64,000 bases of DNA from Sporosarcina luteola (GCA_014204635.1 JACHLS010000006.1:1-64000); one strand, 5' to 3'. Shown: positions 51,583 through 61,169, numbered from the stretch's first letter. A program made the numbers and translations. The notes: generated by a model not told the origin, from the sequence alone.

Positions 51583-53184
51583 ATCAAGGATGGAAGAGAT
51601 GAGGCTACGCAACATTCGGCAAACGAAGAGGATTTGACGTTAACGAACCGGCAAGGACATCCCGTTACGAACAATCAAAACTTGCGGACGATCGGGAACC
51701 GGGGACCTGCAACACTTGAGAACTACCATTTCATCGAAAAGCTGAGCCACTTTGACCGGGAACGAATTCCTGAACGTGTCGTCCACGCAAGAGGTGCAGG
51801 CGCTCACGGTTATTTCGAGGCGTATGGATCGGCAGGCGATGAACCAATTGCCAAATACACGAGAGCCAAGTTGTTTCAGGAAAAAGGGAAACAGACGCCT
51901 GTTTTCGTCCGCTTTTCTTCCGTTATCCATGGCGGCCATTCGCCCGAGACACTTCGGGACCCACGCGGTTTTGCGGTTAAGTTCTATACGGAAGATGGCA
52001 ACTGGGATCTCGTCGGGAATAATCTGAAAATCTTTTTTATCCGTGATGCAATTAAATTCCCGGATATGATTCATGCGTTTAAGCCCGATCCGGTTACGAA
52101 TATACAAGACAGCGAGCGCTTCTTTGATTTTTGCGCCAATTCACCGGAATCCTTCCATATGGTTACGTTCATTTATTCCCCTTGGGGCATTCCAGCCAAT
52201 TACCGGCAGATGCAAGGCTCGGGAGTCAACACGTACAAATGGGTGAACAGCGAAGGAGAAGCGGTCCTTGTTAAGTATCATTGGGAGCCGAAACAAGGCA
52301 TCAAAAACCTGACCCAACAAGAGGCCGAGGAAATTCAAGCGAAAAATTTCAATCACGCGACCCAGGATTTATTTGACGCAATTGATCGCGGCGATTATCC
52401 GGAATGGGAGTTATTCGTCCAAATCATGAGCGACGACGAACATCCAGAGCTTGACTTCGATCCGCTCGATGACACGAAGCTATGGCCGAACGATCAATTC
52501 CCTTGGATTCCGATCGGCCGGATGGTATTGAATAAAAACCCGGAAGACTATTTCACGGAAGTCGAGCAAGTCGCCTTTGGAACAGGCGTCCTCGTCGACG
52601 GCTTGGACTTTTCTGATGACAAGATGCTGCAAGGCCGGACATTCTCCTATTCCGACACGCAGCGATACCGGGTGGGGCCGAACTATCTCCAACTGCCGAT
52701 CAATGCCCCCAAAACACGCGTCGCCACAAACCAAAGAGGCGGCCAAATGCAATACAAAGTAGACTTGGCACCGGGACAAAATCCGCATGTCAATTACGAG
52801 CCTTCCATTCTTGGCGGCTTGCAGGAAGCGAAACCGGCCGGCAAGGAATATACCCCGCACTATGATGCCAATCTGGTCCGGGAATCCATCGACCGAAATG
52901 ACAACACGAAGCAAGCCGGCGAAACGTACCGCGCATTTGAGGACTGGGAAAAGGATGAATTGATTCAAAACCTAGTTAACGATCTATCGAAATGCGATCC
53001 GAGGCTTCAAGAAAAAATGATTGCCTTGGCAGAAGATGCTGACGAGGAATACGGACGCCGTTTGCGCGAAGGCCTGGCCAATGCCAGCAAGACAGGTTCC
53101 AGCATGCGTCCCCTTGGAAATGAAGGCGGCGAAAAAGGTCCGAAAATGGCTGAGGATAAAGGAAAAGAAACCGATTCTTATTGA
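51583..53184 (+). CDS. katA: Catalase (clade-type monofunctional heme catalase)
   Basis: The enzyme breaks down hydrogen peroxide. The core is certain: [15 protein letters not shown] contains the active-site His, [15 protein letters not shown] follows, and the heme-binding tyrosine is in [10 protein letters not shown]. The N-terminus is not: a clear AGGAGGT at 51569-51575 is followed eight bases later by ATC (51583) in frame, and the intervening codons encode [20 protein letters not shown], a plausible catalase leader with no ATG. The nearest usual start is TTG 51634, which has only a very close GAAGAGGA. I take 51583 as the likely start (533 aa); 51634 (516 aa) is the alternative. Terminator follows. 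Confidence 0.85.
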   Translation: MKDGRDEATQHSANEEDLTLTNRQGHPVTNNQNLRTIGNRGPATLENYHFIEKLSHFDRERIPERVVHARGAGAHGYFEAYGSAGDEPIAKYTRAKLFQEKGKQTPVFVRFSSVIHGGHSPETLRDPRGFAVKFYTEDGNWDLVGNNLKIFFIRDAIKFPDMIHAFKPDPVTNIQDSERFFDFCANSPESFHMVTFIYSPWGIPANYRQMQGSGVNTYKWVNSEGEAVLVKYHWEPKQGIKNLTQQEAEEIQAKNFNHATQDLFDAIDRGDYPEWELFVQIMSDDEHPELDFDPLDDTKLWPNDQFPWIPIGRMVLNKNPEDYFTEVEQVAFGTGVLVDGLDFSDDKMLQGRTFSYSDTQRYRVGPNYLQLPINAPKTRVATNQRGGQMQYKVDLAPGQNPHVNYEPSILGGLQEAKPAGKEYTPHYDANLVRESIDRNDNTKQAGETYRAFEDWEKDELIQNLVNDLSKCDPRLQEKMIALAEDADEEYGRRLREGLANASKTGSSMRPLGNEGGEKGPKMAEDKGKETDSY

Positions 53185-53197
53185 TTTGTTAATATTA

Positions 53198-53233
53198 AAA
53201 AGGGTTGGAAATCGATTGATTTCCAACCCTTTT
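53198..53233 (+). terminator. Terminator after the catalase
   Basis: Perfect 16-bp arms AAAAGGGTTGGAAATC and its complement with a 4-base loop, followed by A/T. The family 2 array begins 29 bp later. Confidence 0.85.
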
Positions 53234-53261
53234 ATGTGCTTGCCACATTCGAATCGCGGAT

Positions 53262-53363
53262 GTGCCAAATATTACTGACGTCGTGTCAAATCACACCGAG
53301 CATGTGCCAAATAACCCCGGTTTCCTGCAAAATCACACTGAGTATATGCCAAGTAACTCCATA
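53262..53363 (+). repeat. Short tandem array, family 2 (21-bp units, five copies)
   Basis: Cores at 53262 (GTGCCAAAT), 53283 (GTGTCAAAT), 53304 (GTGCCAAAT), 53325 (CTGCAAAAT) and 53346 (ATGCCAAGT) fall exactly 21 bp apart, alternating with bodies like ATTACTGACGTC and CACACCGAGCAT. Sequence relates to the 20-bp array at 47605-47718. It abuts the family 1 array starting at 53371. Confidence 0.8.
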
Positions 53364-53370
53364 TATTCCT

Positions 53371-54190
53371 TTCAAACGCCAGTTCCGCCTTCCAAACGCC
53401 ACATTCCTAACGCCAACGCCAGATTCGACCGCCAACGCCAGATCTGCCTTCCGAGCGCCAGATTCCTACCGCCAACGCCAGATCTTTCTCCCGAACGCCT
53501 GATTCCTACCGCCAACGCCAGATCTGCATTCCAAACGCCAGATTCCAAACGCCAACGCCAGATCTTCCTTCCAAACGCCAGATTCCAATCGCCAACGTCA
53601 GACCTGCCTTCCGAACGCCAGATTCCAAACGCCAACGCCAGATCTTTCTCCCGAACGCCAGATTCCGGCCGTCAACGCCAGATCTTTCTCCCGAACGCCA
53701 GATTCCAAACGCCAACGCCAGATCTTTCTCCCGAACGCCAGATTCCGGCCGTCAACGCCAGATCTTTCTCCCGAACGCCAGATTCCGGCCGTCAACGCCA
53801 GATCTGCCTTCCAAACGCCAGATTCCTGCCGTCAACGGCTGATCTGCCTTCCAAACGCCAGATTCCAATCGCCAACGCCAGATCTGCCTTCCGAACGCCA
53901 GATTCCCACCGCCAACGCCAGATCTGCCTTCCAAACGCCAGACTCCAACCGCCAACGCCAGATCTTTCTCCCGAACACCAGATTCCTGCCGTCAACGCCA
54001 GATCTTTCTCCCGAACGCCAGATTCCTGCCGTCAACGCCAGATCTTTCTCCCGAACGCCAGATTCCGGCCGCCAACGCCAGATCTTTCTCCCGAACGCCA
54101 GATTCCAATCTCCAACGCCAGATCTGCCTTCCGAACGCCAGATTCCGGCCGCCAACGCCTGTTTCCTCTTAAGAATGCCAGCTCTCCAGC
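53371..54190 (-). repeat. Large tandem array, family 1 (20-bp units, about 41 copies)
   Basis: On the plus strand every unit ends in CGCCA or a variant, 20 bp apart, from about 53381 to 54180. Two kinds alternate: GATTCCAAACGCCAACGCCA-like and GATCTTTCTCCCGAACGCCA-like, a 40-bp compound period. On the minus strand the core is TCTGGCGTT, as in the array at 31487-31957, so this copy is inverted relative to that one. Early units (53371-53440) are the most diverged. Long open frames on both strands (up to 329 codons) arise because the motif lacks stops, not from coding. No spacers and no cas genes. Confidence 0.92.
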
Positions 54191-54222
54191 GGCACCTAGC
54201 CAATCATCCCTGGTAAAGTGTC

Positions 54223-54786
54223 TCACTTCTCCGAGAGTTCATCTTCCGTAACCCATTTATGGTTGGTCACAGGCTCTCCACCGGTCGTAGGAGTGTAATC
54301 GATCATGTAAACCGTCGTCTTTACAGATGATTCGATCACTCCTTTTGCTCCTTTCATTCCTTTCATGTGGTCCGCCTCGATTGTCACTTCTGTGCCGTCC
54401 GCCAACGGTTCATCGCCCGCGTCTTTCATTTCCTCTTGGATCACCCATTTATGGTTCGGTACTTCCTTTCCTCCATCAACTGGCGTATAGGTCACTTCGT
54501 AAGCGGTCGTTTCATAGGCGCCTGCAATGGTCGCCACGGCCCCTTTCATTCCCTCCATATGGTCTGCCTGGACAATTGCTTCGCTGCCGACAGGATAGGT
54601 AGGGGCAGCGGCAACTTGAAGCGTGTCTGGAACATCCCCTGTTCCCGTGTGATCCATCTCATGGTTAGAAGCCTCTTGGCTCGTTTCAACTTTCGTATTT
54701 GGTTCACTATCTGTTTTTTCCTTATTTCCACAACCAGCTGCCAGCATCAGCATAGCCGCACTTGCTACAAACATAATTTTTTTCAT
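54223..54786 (-). CDS. ydhK: YdhK-family lipoprotein (two DUF1541 repeats)
   Basis: The 187-residue product starts at ATG 54786 (AAAGGAG upstream) and has a lipobox LMLAAGC (Cys about 19). Two DUF1541 repeats follow (about 65-125 and 125-187), each with DHM.GMKGA and the ending TNHKWV..E. Two-repeat structure matches B. subtilis YdhK, whose role is unknown but which is induced by copper/secretion stress conditions in related species (knowledge not firm). It is anchored outside the membrane. Confidence 0.88.
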   Translation of the reverse strand: MKKIMFVASAAMLMLAAGCGNKEKTDSEPNTKVETSQEASNHEMDHTGTGDVPDTLQVAAAPTYPVGSEAIVQADHMEGMKGAVATIAGAYETTAYEVTYTPVDGGKEVPNHKWVIQEEMKDAGDEPLADGTEVTIEADHMKGMKGAKGVIESSVKTTVYMIDYTPTTGGEPVTNHKWVTEDELSEK

Positions 54787-54926
54787 AAACCATTTCTCCT
54801 TTATGTATACTATTTTTCTACTCTTCATCGTTTCCCGCTCCGGCCTGTTTTATAACGTACTTGTCTCATTTAACCGTAAGAAGCCGCCAAGAAGGCGAGA
54901 GTTCCACCTTCCTGACAGCTTCTGCA

Positions 54927-57392
54927 TCACTTATTATCTTGCAAGACTTCCAAGCTTATTTTTCTCGAGCCTAGTTTACGGCCAATCGGCACGAACAGGG
55001 CGACACTGATAACGAGCATAGCTGCTGCAATCGACCAGAGCAAAGAGGCGTTCACATACAACTTGCCTGGATCAATGAGGAGAATGATCCATGACAGCAA
55101 AAATCCGCAAATTGCGCCAAAACAGAGCCCAATTACGATATACAGGAGGACCTGTGTCAAAATGACCTTTCCAACTCCCCCTGGCCGTACACCAATGGTC
55201 CGTAAGACGGCAAACTCTTTTCGTTTGGAATAAATCGTATTGATCAGCGTATTGCAAACACCTGTCATAACGGACAGCACAAGCGCCGCAAGCACCATGA
55301 GGAAAATGGACCAACGTTGCAGGAACATGATATTTGCCTCGTCAATTGATTTTTGGTGGCCGAATAATTGAAGCTCCGGATATTGTTGCTTCAATGGTTC
55401 AACAATCTTCAGCCCTTCCTCCTCATCCACTGCATCGATGTAGAGGGAATTGAATGTCGTAAATTCATTCAGGAATTGGGTCGCTTTCCAATCCATCATG
55501 GCATCCATGCCAAACATAGTCGGGGAAATGGCTCCTATCACCATCTGATCAATCCATTCTACTTTCAGCGTTGTGTTGGAATAGACACCGATTTGATAAG
55601 AGTCGCCCACCTGCAAGTCATGCTTCTCAGCGAATTCCTCTGAAACGACCATTTCCGAAATCGGATTATTGATTTCATTCCCTTTCAGGTCCAGGGCTGA
55701 CAAATCTGTCAGCACATAGCCAAACTCTTGCTGTCTTCCTTCCAATTGAATGTCCCCGGGAGCAGAATCACTCATGGCATACACTTTCTGTCCAGGAAAT
55801 TGCTCCTCCACTTTCTTCAGCAATTCCATAGTAGGAATCTCAGAATCCCAAATTCTGCTTTTTAAAACGACCGAAGTCGGAAATTGCTTATGGATATAGG
55901 TCAACCCATTTTGTTGGAGTGTATTTAATAAAACCGAGCCGAAAACGGTAATCGTCATCACGAGACTAATCGATAAGATGACGAGTGTATTTTTGCGTAT
56001 TTGCGGCACCATCGTCTGTATGGCAACGGCTGCCTCTTTCCCAAACACTTTTTGCACCGTCGGTATTAGCATTCGCAATAGCGGAGCCATATACAGGGGC
56101 AGCAGCAGGAATAACGAAACGATGCATAGCAACCCGCCTACTAATAAGGCGAGCGCTTTTCCTCCTTCTCCGTCCGGACTGTTTAGGCCGAGGACAATCG
56201 CGAGAATGGAGATTGCCGCTACCAGTAAGCCCCAATTCCTTCGTCTGGAGGAATGGGCAAAATCGATTTTTTCATTTTCCTCGAATAATTGGATCGGCAA
56301 CGCTTTAGATGCCTTGTATGCCGGTACGGTGAGAAAGCCCTGAATGATTATCGCACAGCCGACTGCTACCGGAACCGCAACCTGCCAGGCAAATGTTGTT
56401 CCCTCCATCTCAATGGTAAACAGACGCCCGAACAGCGGTTGGATCAGCTGATTTCCGACTGCTGCCAAAAGCAGTCCCATAAGTGTCCCCGCGGAATTGA
56501 TCACCGTGCTTTGAATCAAAACGATATTGGCAATCTGCTTCGTCCGTGCCCCCATTGCACGCATGATTGCAAATTGATTCCGACTTTTGTACAACAGCAG
56601 GTCAAAGTTGGATATGACCATCATGGACGTCACAAGCAATATTAAAACCGCCATCACGCCAATGAACACCGTCAAGGACTCCATATTCTGCTTGACGAAA
56701 TCCTCTTGCTCCATGACATCGATCCGCAGCCTGTCATCAAACTTCTGCAAATCCATCGCCATGGAGACAACATCCGTGCCGGGGACTGCTTTAATCATGA
56801 GTGCGTTTGTCGTTAATTCATACGCATTGCTTGGAAATGATTTGGCTGTCTCCAATGAAAAGAGGACCATATCCGGTACCATGCCTGCCCCTTCAATATT
56901 CTTTATAATTTCCACTAACTTGAACCGGCCATTTTCAACCTCGACTTCATCACCGATTTCGAGTTGAAGGGAGTGGGCCAACTGTTCCGACATGGCGATG
57001 GAGTCATGATCCAAATCAACAGTTGTATTATACCTGCTCCTCACAAGATCATCGTTCCCCATGCCGACAGTATACACTTTGCCTCCTAAAGGTACGACAA
57101 ACGCCCTTGTTACGAACACTTCCGAAATTTCTTCAGTCCCCGGATGCGCCGCAGCCAATTGGAATAACGCCTCCTCATCGTAAGCCGGACCATTACTGTC
57201 GTAGACGATAGCCAAATCTTGTTCGCCGAACAACGCCTTCATTTCATCCTGCAGCGATTGCTTTGCATTGAACGAAAAAACGGATAAGGTGACAATTAAG
57301 GACACTGCGATGGCTATGCTGACAAACGAGGTGAGGACGATAAATGGATTGGCGCGAAAAAATCGAAAGGCTAGATCATTCAGCGACTTCAT
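54927..57392 (-). CDS. ABC exporter permease, two FtsX-like domains
   Basis: The 821-residue product has two copies of the FtsX/MacB permease unit (about 245-380 and 700-815), each with a membrane-spanning cluster, plus large extracytoplasmic regions of about 200 residues, and a helix pair in the middle (about 390-490). Signatures include ARTKQIANIVLIQSTVINSA and VRPGGVGKVILTQVLLYI. Such proteins with a small MacB-type ATPase export peptides or lipoproteins or act in mechanotransmission. It overlaps the ATPase gene by 17 bases. Substrate unknown. Confidence 0.88.
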   Translation of the reverse strand: MKSLNDLAFRFFRANPFIVLTSFVSIAIAVSLIVTLSVFSFNAKQSLQDEMKALFGEQDLAIVYDSNGPAYDEEALFQLAAAHPGTEEISEVFVTRAFVVPLGGKVYTVGMGNDDLVRSRYNTTVDLDHDSIAMSEQLAHSLQLEIGDEVEVENGRFKLVEIIKNIEGAGMVPDMVLFSLETAKSFPSNAYELTTNALMIKAVPGTDVVSMAMDLQKFDDRLRIDVMEQEDFVKQNMESLTVFIGVMAVLILLVTSMMVISNFDLLLYKSRNQFAIMRAMGARTKQIANIVLIQSTVINSAGTLMGLLLAAVGNQLIQPLFGRLFTIEMEGTTFAWQVAVPVAVGCAIIIQGFLTVPAYKASKALPIQLFEENEKIDFAHSSRRRNWGLLVAAISILAIVLGLNSPDGEGGKALALLVGGLLCIVSLFLLLPLYMAPLLRMLIPTVQKVFGKEAAVAIQTMVPQIRKNTLVILSISLVMTITVFGSVLLNTLQQNGLTYIHKQFPTSVVLKSRIWDSEIPTMELLKKVEEQFPGQKVYAMSDSAPGDIQLEGRQQEFGYVLTDLSALDLKGNEINNPISEMVVSEEFAEKHDLQVGDSYQIGVYSNTTLKVEWIDQMVIGAISPTMFGMDAMMDWKATQFLNEFTTFNSLYIDAVDEEEGLKIVEPLKQQYPELQLFGHQKSIDEANIMFLQRWSIFLMVLAALVLSVMTGVCNTLINTIYSKRKEFAVLRTIGVRPGGVGKVILTQVLLYIVIGLCFGAICGFLLSWIILLIDPGKLYVNASLLWSIAAAMLVISVALFVPIGRKLGSRKISLEVLQDNK

Positions 57393-58140
57393 ATGTGCGT
57401 CCCCCCAAAATCGTCTGGAAGATTCGCATAATTTCTTCCATATCTCCAGTTCCTTTGCACGTAAAGGTGTTCACCATTTCCCCATCATGGAAAAACAGCA
57501 CACGATCCGCATACGTTGCTACATTCGGATCATGCGTCACGACGAGCATACTCTGATTCAGTTTTTCCTTTAACTCGGTCAACGCTCGCAAAATATCATT
57601 GGATGTATTCGTGTCCAAGTTCCCCGTCAATTCATCCGCTAGTATGATCGGTGGTTCCGTAATCAAAGCCCTGCCAATCGCCACCCGTTGCTGCTGGCCT
57701 CCCGAAAGCTGAACCGGCCGATGATGTCGCCACTCTCGCAGCCCCATCAGTTCCACCATAGCGGCAGTCTTTTGACGAATTTCCTCCTTGGAATGGTCTT
57801 TGATCAAGAGCGGCAGCGCGATATTCTCTTCGACTGTCAAATCTTTGAGCAAATGAAACGATTGAAAGATGAATCCGATGTGATCCCGGCGAAAATCGGT
57901 TGCATAGGGTTCTCGGAACATCTGAGCCGATGTTTGGCCATCCATGACAATCTGGCCCGATGTCGGTTCATCCAATGCGCCAAGGATATTGAGCAGCGTG
58001 CTCTTTCCTGAACCACTTGTTCCCATAACAGCAATGAGTTCGCCTTGTTTTAAGGTAAATGAAATATCCTTTAATGCTTGTACGGAACCGCCCGCACTTT
58101 CATATGTTTTAGACAGTTTCTCCACTGACAAGACATCCAT
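57376..58140 (-). CDS. ABC exporter ATPase (MacB/LolD type)
   Basis: The 254-residue ATPase partners with the overlapping permease. Walker A is [16 protein letters not shown]-loop [11 protein letters not shown], signature [16 protein letters not shown], Walker [13 protein letters not shown] (Leu in the place of the usual Pro) and H-loop [12 protein letters not shown]. Size and sequence place it in the LolD/MacB/YxdL group. The 17-base overlap indicates coupled translation. Confidence 0.92.
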   Translation of the reverse strand: MDVLSVEKLSKTYESAGGSVQALKDISFTLKQGELIAVMGTSGSGKSTLLNILGALDEPTSGQIVMDGQTSAQMFREPYATDFRRDHIGFIFQSFHLLKDLTVEENIALPLLIKDHSKEEIRQKTAAMVELMGLREWRHHRPVQLSGGQQQRVAIGRALITEPPIILADELTGNLDTNTSNDILRALTELKEKLNQSMLVVTHDPNVATYADRVLFFHDGEMVNTFTCKGTGDMEEIMRIFQTILGGRTYEVAE

Positions 58141-58292
58141 GTCAATCCCCTGCTTTCTTTTTCTGATACTTCAAGCATACGGTGGAAGCTGTAGCCCATC
58201 CATCGAAGTAGCGAACAAAAGCGAGGCGGCAACTTACATTTTTGTCATGAGCTCTATACAAACTAAACAGAATTAATCCGAAGGGCATGAAA

Positions 58293-58325
58293 AAGCAGAA
58301 AAGCTTCTTGACTGCTTTTCTGCTT
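58293..58325. terminator. Perfect hairpin terminator
   Basis: AAGCAGAAAAGC and GCTTTTCTGCTT, exactly complementary, with a 9-base loop, lie between the YqcI-type gene and the ABC unit. The region 58141-58292 otherwise holds only the ABC promoter. Confidence 0.75.
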
Positions 58326-58353
58326 CCCTTCGTCATATATGTGGTTAATGCTT

Positions 58354-59082
58354 TTACACAGTCTTTACCTCTTTATGCGAAAATGGACATTTAGCGACAA
58401 TCGGTTCCGCATCATCCCCGATAAAGAACTGCTTCCACTCGTTATGATCCGGGTCGCCATAATGGCTAATATCCGGATGCTTCGGCAAGCGATCCCATAC
58501 TTCCACTCGTTGACGCACTTTTTCCCTGGACATAATGCCGCCTTTTTCTGTCCCCTTCAACCCTTGGAAAATACGTCTAGGCTGAAAGCCGAGTACCATA
58601 GACGGTCCCAAGTCTCTCGTTTTACGCTGTTTATAGGCAGGAGCATTGCCAAAGACAAAGATCGGTTCACCGCCATAATGAAAATCCCATAAGTAATGAT
58701 CCGGATCCCGAGGGCTTCCAGCAGGCCATTCAACTTTATCCCTCTCGTGCAAATACTGAAGTATTCTCCAGAACTGTTTCCGATATGCCTCCAAATCCTC
58801 TTCTTTCTCGAATGGTTCCACAAAGACGAACAACCCATGCCGTTTATGTTTCGGATCTTCGAATAGCTTTAAAAAATCGTGAAGCGCCAACGGAAGATTG
58901 GACCAGTCCTGCTGCGTTATGTATGCATACCGAAGCTCCCCCTTCAACTCTCCACCCATTCCGAAATAGCAAGGAAATGTCTTCTCGGTCACGGTCTCAT
59001 GAAATGTCTTGTAACTAGCCAACAGCCAATCCGGCAAACCCTTTTCTTTACTAAAGTCTTCCTTTGACAACAAAGCATTCAT
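58354..59082 (-). CDS. YqcI/YcgG-family protein
   Basis: The 242-residue product begins at ATG 59082 (GAGGTGATG before) and has the family's pattern: FPCYFGMGGELKGELRYAYI, HGLFVFVEPFEKEEDLEAYR, YLWDFHYGGEPIFVFGNAPA and YKQRKTRDLGPSMVLGFQPR. The family is widespread in Bacillales and has no known function. Monocistronic with terminator downstream. Confidence 0.88.
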   Translation of the reverse strand: MNALLSKEDFSKEKGLPDWLLASYKTFHETVTEKTFPCYFGMGGELKGELRYAYITQQDWSNLPLALHDFLKLFEDPKHKRHGLFVFVEPFEKEEDLEAYRKQFWRILQYLHERDKVEWPAGSPRDPDHYLWDFHYGGEPIFVFGNAPAYKQRKTRDLGPSMVLGFQPRRIFQGLKGTEKGGIMSREKVRQRVEVWDRLPKHPDISHYGDPDHNEWKQFFIGDDAEPIVAKCPFSHKEVKTV

Positions 59083-59208
59083 CGTCATCACCTCGTTACT
59101 AGATTCTATTTACTAACTTCCCTTTTGGTCGGTTTCAAAACGGAGGCATCCCTCTTTCCCGAGTCAATCTATTCAATTTGACGAGCACTTATGATCAATT
59201 TTAGAAAA

Positions 59209-59253
59209 CAAAAAAGCCAGTCGCCCTATTCCAACTTGGAACAGGCAACCGGC
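59209..59253 (-). terminator. Terminator of the VOC gene
   Basis: Imperfect hairpin (GGCGACTGGC and complements around TGTTCC/GGAATA) with a six-T tail on the minus strand. Confidence 0.6.
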
Positions 59254-59262
59254 CTATTGCAC

Positions 59263-59616
59263 TTACTTATTTTTAGTTTCAATTAATCCAATGCCGAGCC
59301 CTGTCGGATCCACCAGATATGCCAAGAAAAAATCGTCAAACTCCATCTTCTCCCTCACGACGAGCGCTCCCTTGCCTGTTGCTTTACTTATCGTCTCATC
59401 AATTGATTCCACTTCGATCTGGATACGGATGCCATGTGGATAATCACTTGGACCTTTGCTAATCCCCCCATTTATAGCACCAGTGTTATCCGCCGTCGTG
59501 ACGGGCCAATACTCCCAATTTGGCGGCGCCACTTTCCATCCAAACACCTCACTGTAAAAATCGATTGCCTTTTCTGGTTGCTGACTGTTTAACTCAAACC
59601 CAACGACTTTCCCCAT
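59263..59616 (-). CDS. VOC/glyoxalase-fold protein
   Basis: A 117-residue protein of the vicinal-oxygen-chelate superfamily: VVGFELNSQQPEKAIDFYSE, VFGWKVAPP, GIRIQIEVESIDETI, FFLAYLVDPTGLGIGLIE. This two-module barrel with a short length matches antibiotic-resistance and lyase-type VOC proteins; metal ligands His/Glu are incomplete (the first is F/E), so it may be a binding protein. Function not predictable. Followed by a terminator. Confidence 0.85.
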   Translation of the reverse strand: MGKVVGFELNSQQPEKAIDFYSEVFGWKVAPPNWEYWPVTTADNTGAINGGISKGPSDYPHGIRIQIEVESIDETISKATGKGALVVREKMEFDDFFLAYLVDPTGLGIGLIETKNK

Positions 59617-59772
59617 TCCATTCCCCTCTTCCCTATTTTTAGGCTGAATATTTCAAATAAATTATATAATAGTTTCTTTGCTAATTGAAATGAAAATAAT
59701 CCTAGTATGTTATTCCATCCAGCCTTGCGGTAAAATAGAATGAATATGAAAGCTAGCGGAGTGAAGGAAGAA

Positions 59773-60268
59773 ATGAGTAAACCAGTTCATTATAAATTCT
59801 GGACCGTCTGTATGGTGCAAGATGGCGATTGTATTCTGTTGCTGGATCGGCAACATGATCAGTTCAAAGGATTTATTCCACCTGGCGGGAAAGTGGAGTT
59901 TCCTAAATCCTTTACGGACGCAGCGATTCGGGAAGTGAAGGATGAAGCCGGATTAAAGGTCAGCGACTTAGTCTTTAAAGGTCAGCGACTTAGTCTTTAA
60001 AGGGCTGTATGAGTACGTCAATCCAGTCAAAAACGACAGATATATGATTTTTAATTATTGGACGGACACATTCATAGGCACCATCAAGGAAGAAACTCCT
60101 GAGGGAAAGCACGTTTGGGTCCATAAGGAAGAAGCCCTCCACCTCCCGATGCAACCTTCCATGAAAAGAAGATTCCCCCTGTTCTTCGAGGAAGGAACGT
60201 TTGAAATCCATGTCAAATGGGATGAGGAAAACAACAAAGAAGGGAATGTCCGAATACGGAGAACGTAA
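59773..60268 (+). pseudogene. NUDIX hydrolase gene interrupted by a 22-bp tandem duplication
   Basis: From ATG 59773 the frame gives a NUDIX enzyme (MSKPVHYKFWTVCMV..., the NUDIX box GGKVEFPKSFTDAAIREVKD, then EAGLKV) up to DLVFK, then runs into a stop. The next 22 bases repeat the previous 22 exactly (units 59955-59976 and 59977-59998, AAAGGTCAGCGACTTAGTCT plus TT). Removing one copy restores a frame of 157 residues from 59773 to 60268 (KVSDLVFK.GLYEYV). NUDIX enzymes hydrolyse nucleotide diphosphate derivatives. The box has Lys where Glu is usual in position 7. Likely a recent, possibly reversible inactivation. Confidence 0.9.
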
Positions 60269-60308
60269 TCGGGCCGCAATACCAATACAACCAATGGAGT
60301 CGATCATA

Positions 60309-60641
60309 ATGGAAGCAGAACAATGCAAAGTCGAAGAAGCGCTTGGAATCTTAGTCGGAAAGTGGAAGCCGATCATTTTATTACATCTATTCAACGAGGG
60401 CACTTTGCGCTTCAGTGAGTTAAAACGACTCATGCCCGGCATCACGCAAAAGATGCTGACAAAGCAGTTGCGAGAGTTGGAAAAGGAGGACATCGTAGAT
60501 CGAAACGTCTTTCCAGAAGTCCCGCCACGAGTGGAATATTCCATTTCAGAATACGGAAATAGCCTGCAGACGGTACTGAACACGATGCATGAATGGGGGA
60601 CAGCGCATGCGATTCGAAAAAGAAAAAAGAAATTACAATAG
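60309..60641 (+). CDS. HxlR-family transcriptional regulator
   Basis: The 110-residue product starts at ATG 60309 (GGAG upstream); longer readings only overlap the NUDIX gene. Winged-helix core: CKVEEALGILVGKWKPIILL, FSELKRLMPGITQKMLTKQL, REL and PRVEYSISEYG. One cysteine at the N-terminus as in redox-sensing members. It lies 40 bp after the NUDIX pseudogene, same strand, and may have regulated or been co-transcribed with it. Confidence 0.88.
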   Translation: MEAEQCKVEEALGILVGKWKPIILLHLFNEGTLRFSELKRLMPGITQKMLTKQLRELEKEDIVDRNVFPEVPPRVEYSISEYGNSLQTVLNTMHEWGTAHAIRKRKKKLQ

Positions 60642-60791
60642 TATCCGGAAACCAGCTTATCATAAGGTATGAGAAAGAGAAGAACTAAAGGAAGCATTTA
60701 TTGTGAGGAATCTAAGGGGAAATCATTTGATGAGAGAATTACGAAACACAAAAGATCCTAATGGAATTAGAAAAGTGGCTTACAATAAGCC

Positions 60792-61169
60792 TCATCTTGA
60801 ATCACTGTAATATTGGTTAATAAATTCCTTATATTCATCAGGATCGGTAGTTTGCAGCAATACATCTTTGTGGTCTAAGACAAGTATAGAGGGAAATTCC
60901 TCGACATTGAAAATATTTATAATTCTATCCGTTTGATCGTGCAAAGTAATCACTGTAGCATTGTCAGTTAAATAATTATCTAAATGATCCACTATTTCCT
61001 CCTTTAACGAAGAGTTAACTTGTGAATCATAATCGGAGAAAAGAATGTAGACTTGCAATTTCCCCTCTTTTTTCGAAAACAAACTAGATGTAAATTCATC
61101 ACTCGACTCACAACCCCCTACTAGCAATAAAACAAGTGAAACTAATACTAGTAGCTTTGCTGCTTTCAT
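60792..61169 (-). CDS. Small lipoprotein
   Basis: The 125-residue product starts at ATG 61169 (GGAGG upstream) and has a lipobox VGGC (Cys about 20) after a clean signal sequence. The mature part (KLQVYILFSDYDSQVNSSL..., EIVDHLDNYLTDNATVITLH...) is predicted alternating alpha/beta with DVLLQTTDPDEYKEFINQYY near the end, compatible with a thioredoxin-like fold lacking the CxxC. Function unknown. A 15-bp perfect palindrome lies upstream. Confidence 0.7.
   Translation of the reverse strand: MKAAKLLVLVSLVLLLVGGCESSDEFTSSLFSKKEGKLQVYILFSDYDSQVNSSLKEEIVDHLDNYLTDNATVITLHDQTDRIINIFNVEEFPSILVLDHKDVLLQTTDPDEYKEFINQYYSDSR

Noticed and set aside
53262..54251. Open frame of 329 codons (and several minus-strand frames) across the family 1 array
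   Set aside because: Frames are open on both strands only because the 20-bp units lack stops. There is no ribosome binding site and no domain; composition is just the repeat read in three phases.
58142..58336. 64-codon minus-strand frame between the ABC unit and the YqcI-type gene
   Set aside because: It spans the perfect terminator and the ABC promoter region; no clear ribosome binding site, mixed composition.
60669..60806. Short frames between the HxlR gene and the lipoprotein gene (for example ATG 60729, 26 codons)
   Set aside because: Weak sites, no family, and overlap with the convergent gene; not supported beyond chance.
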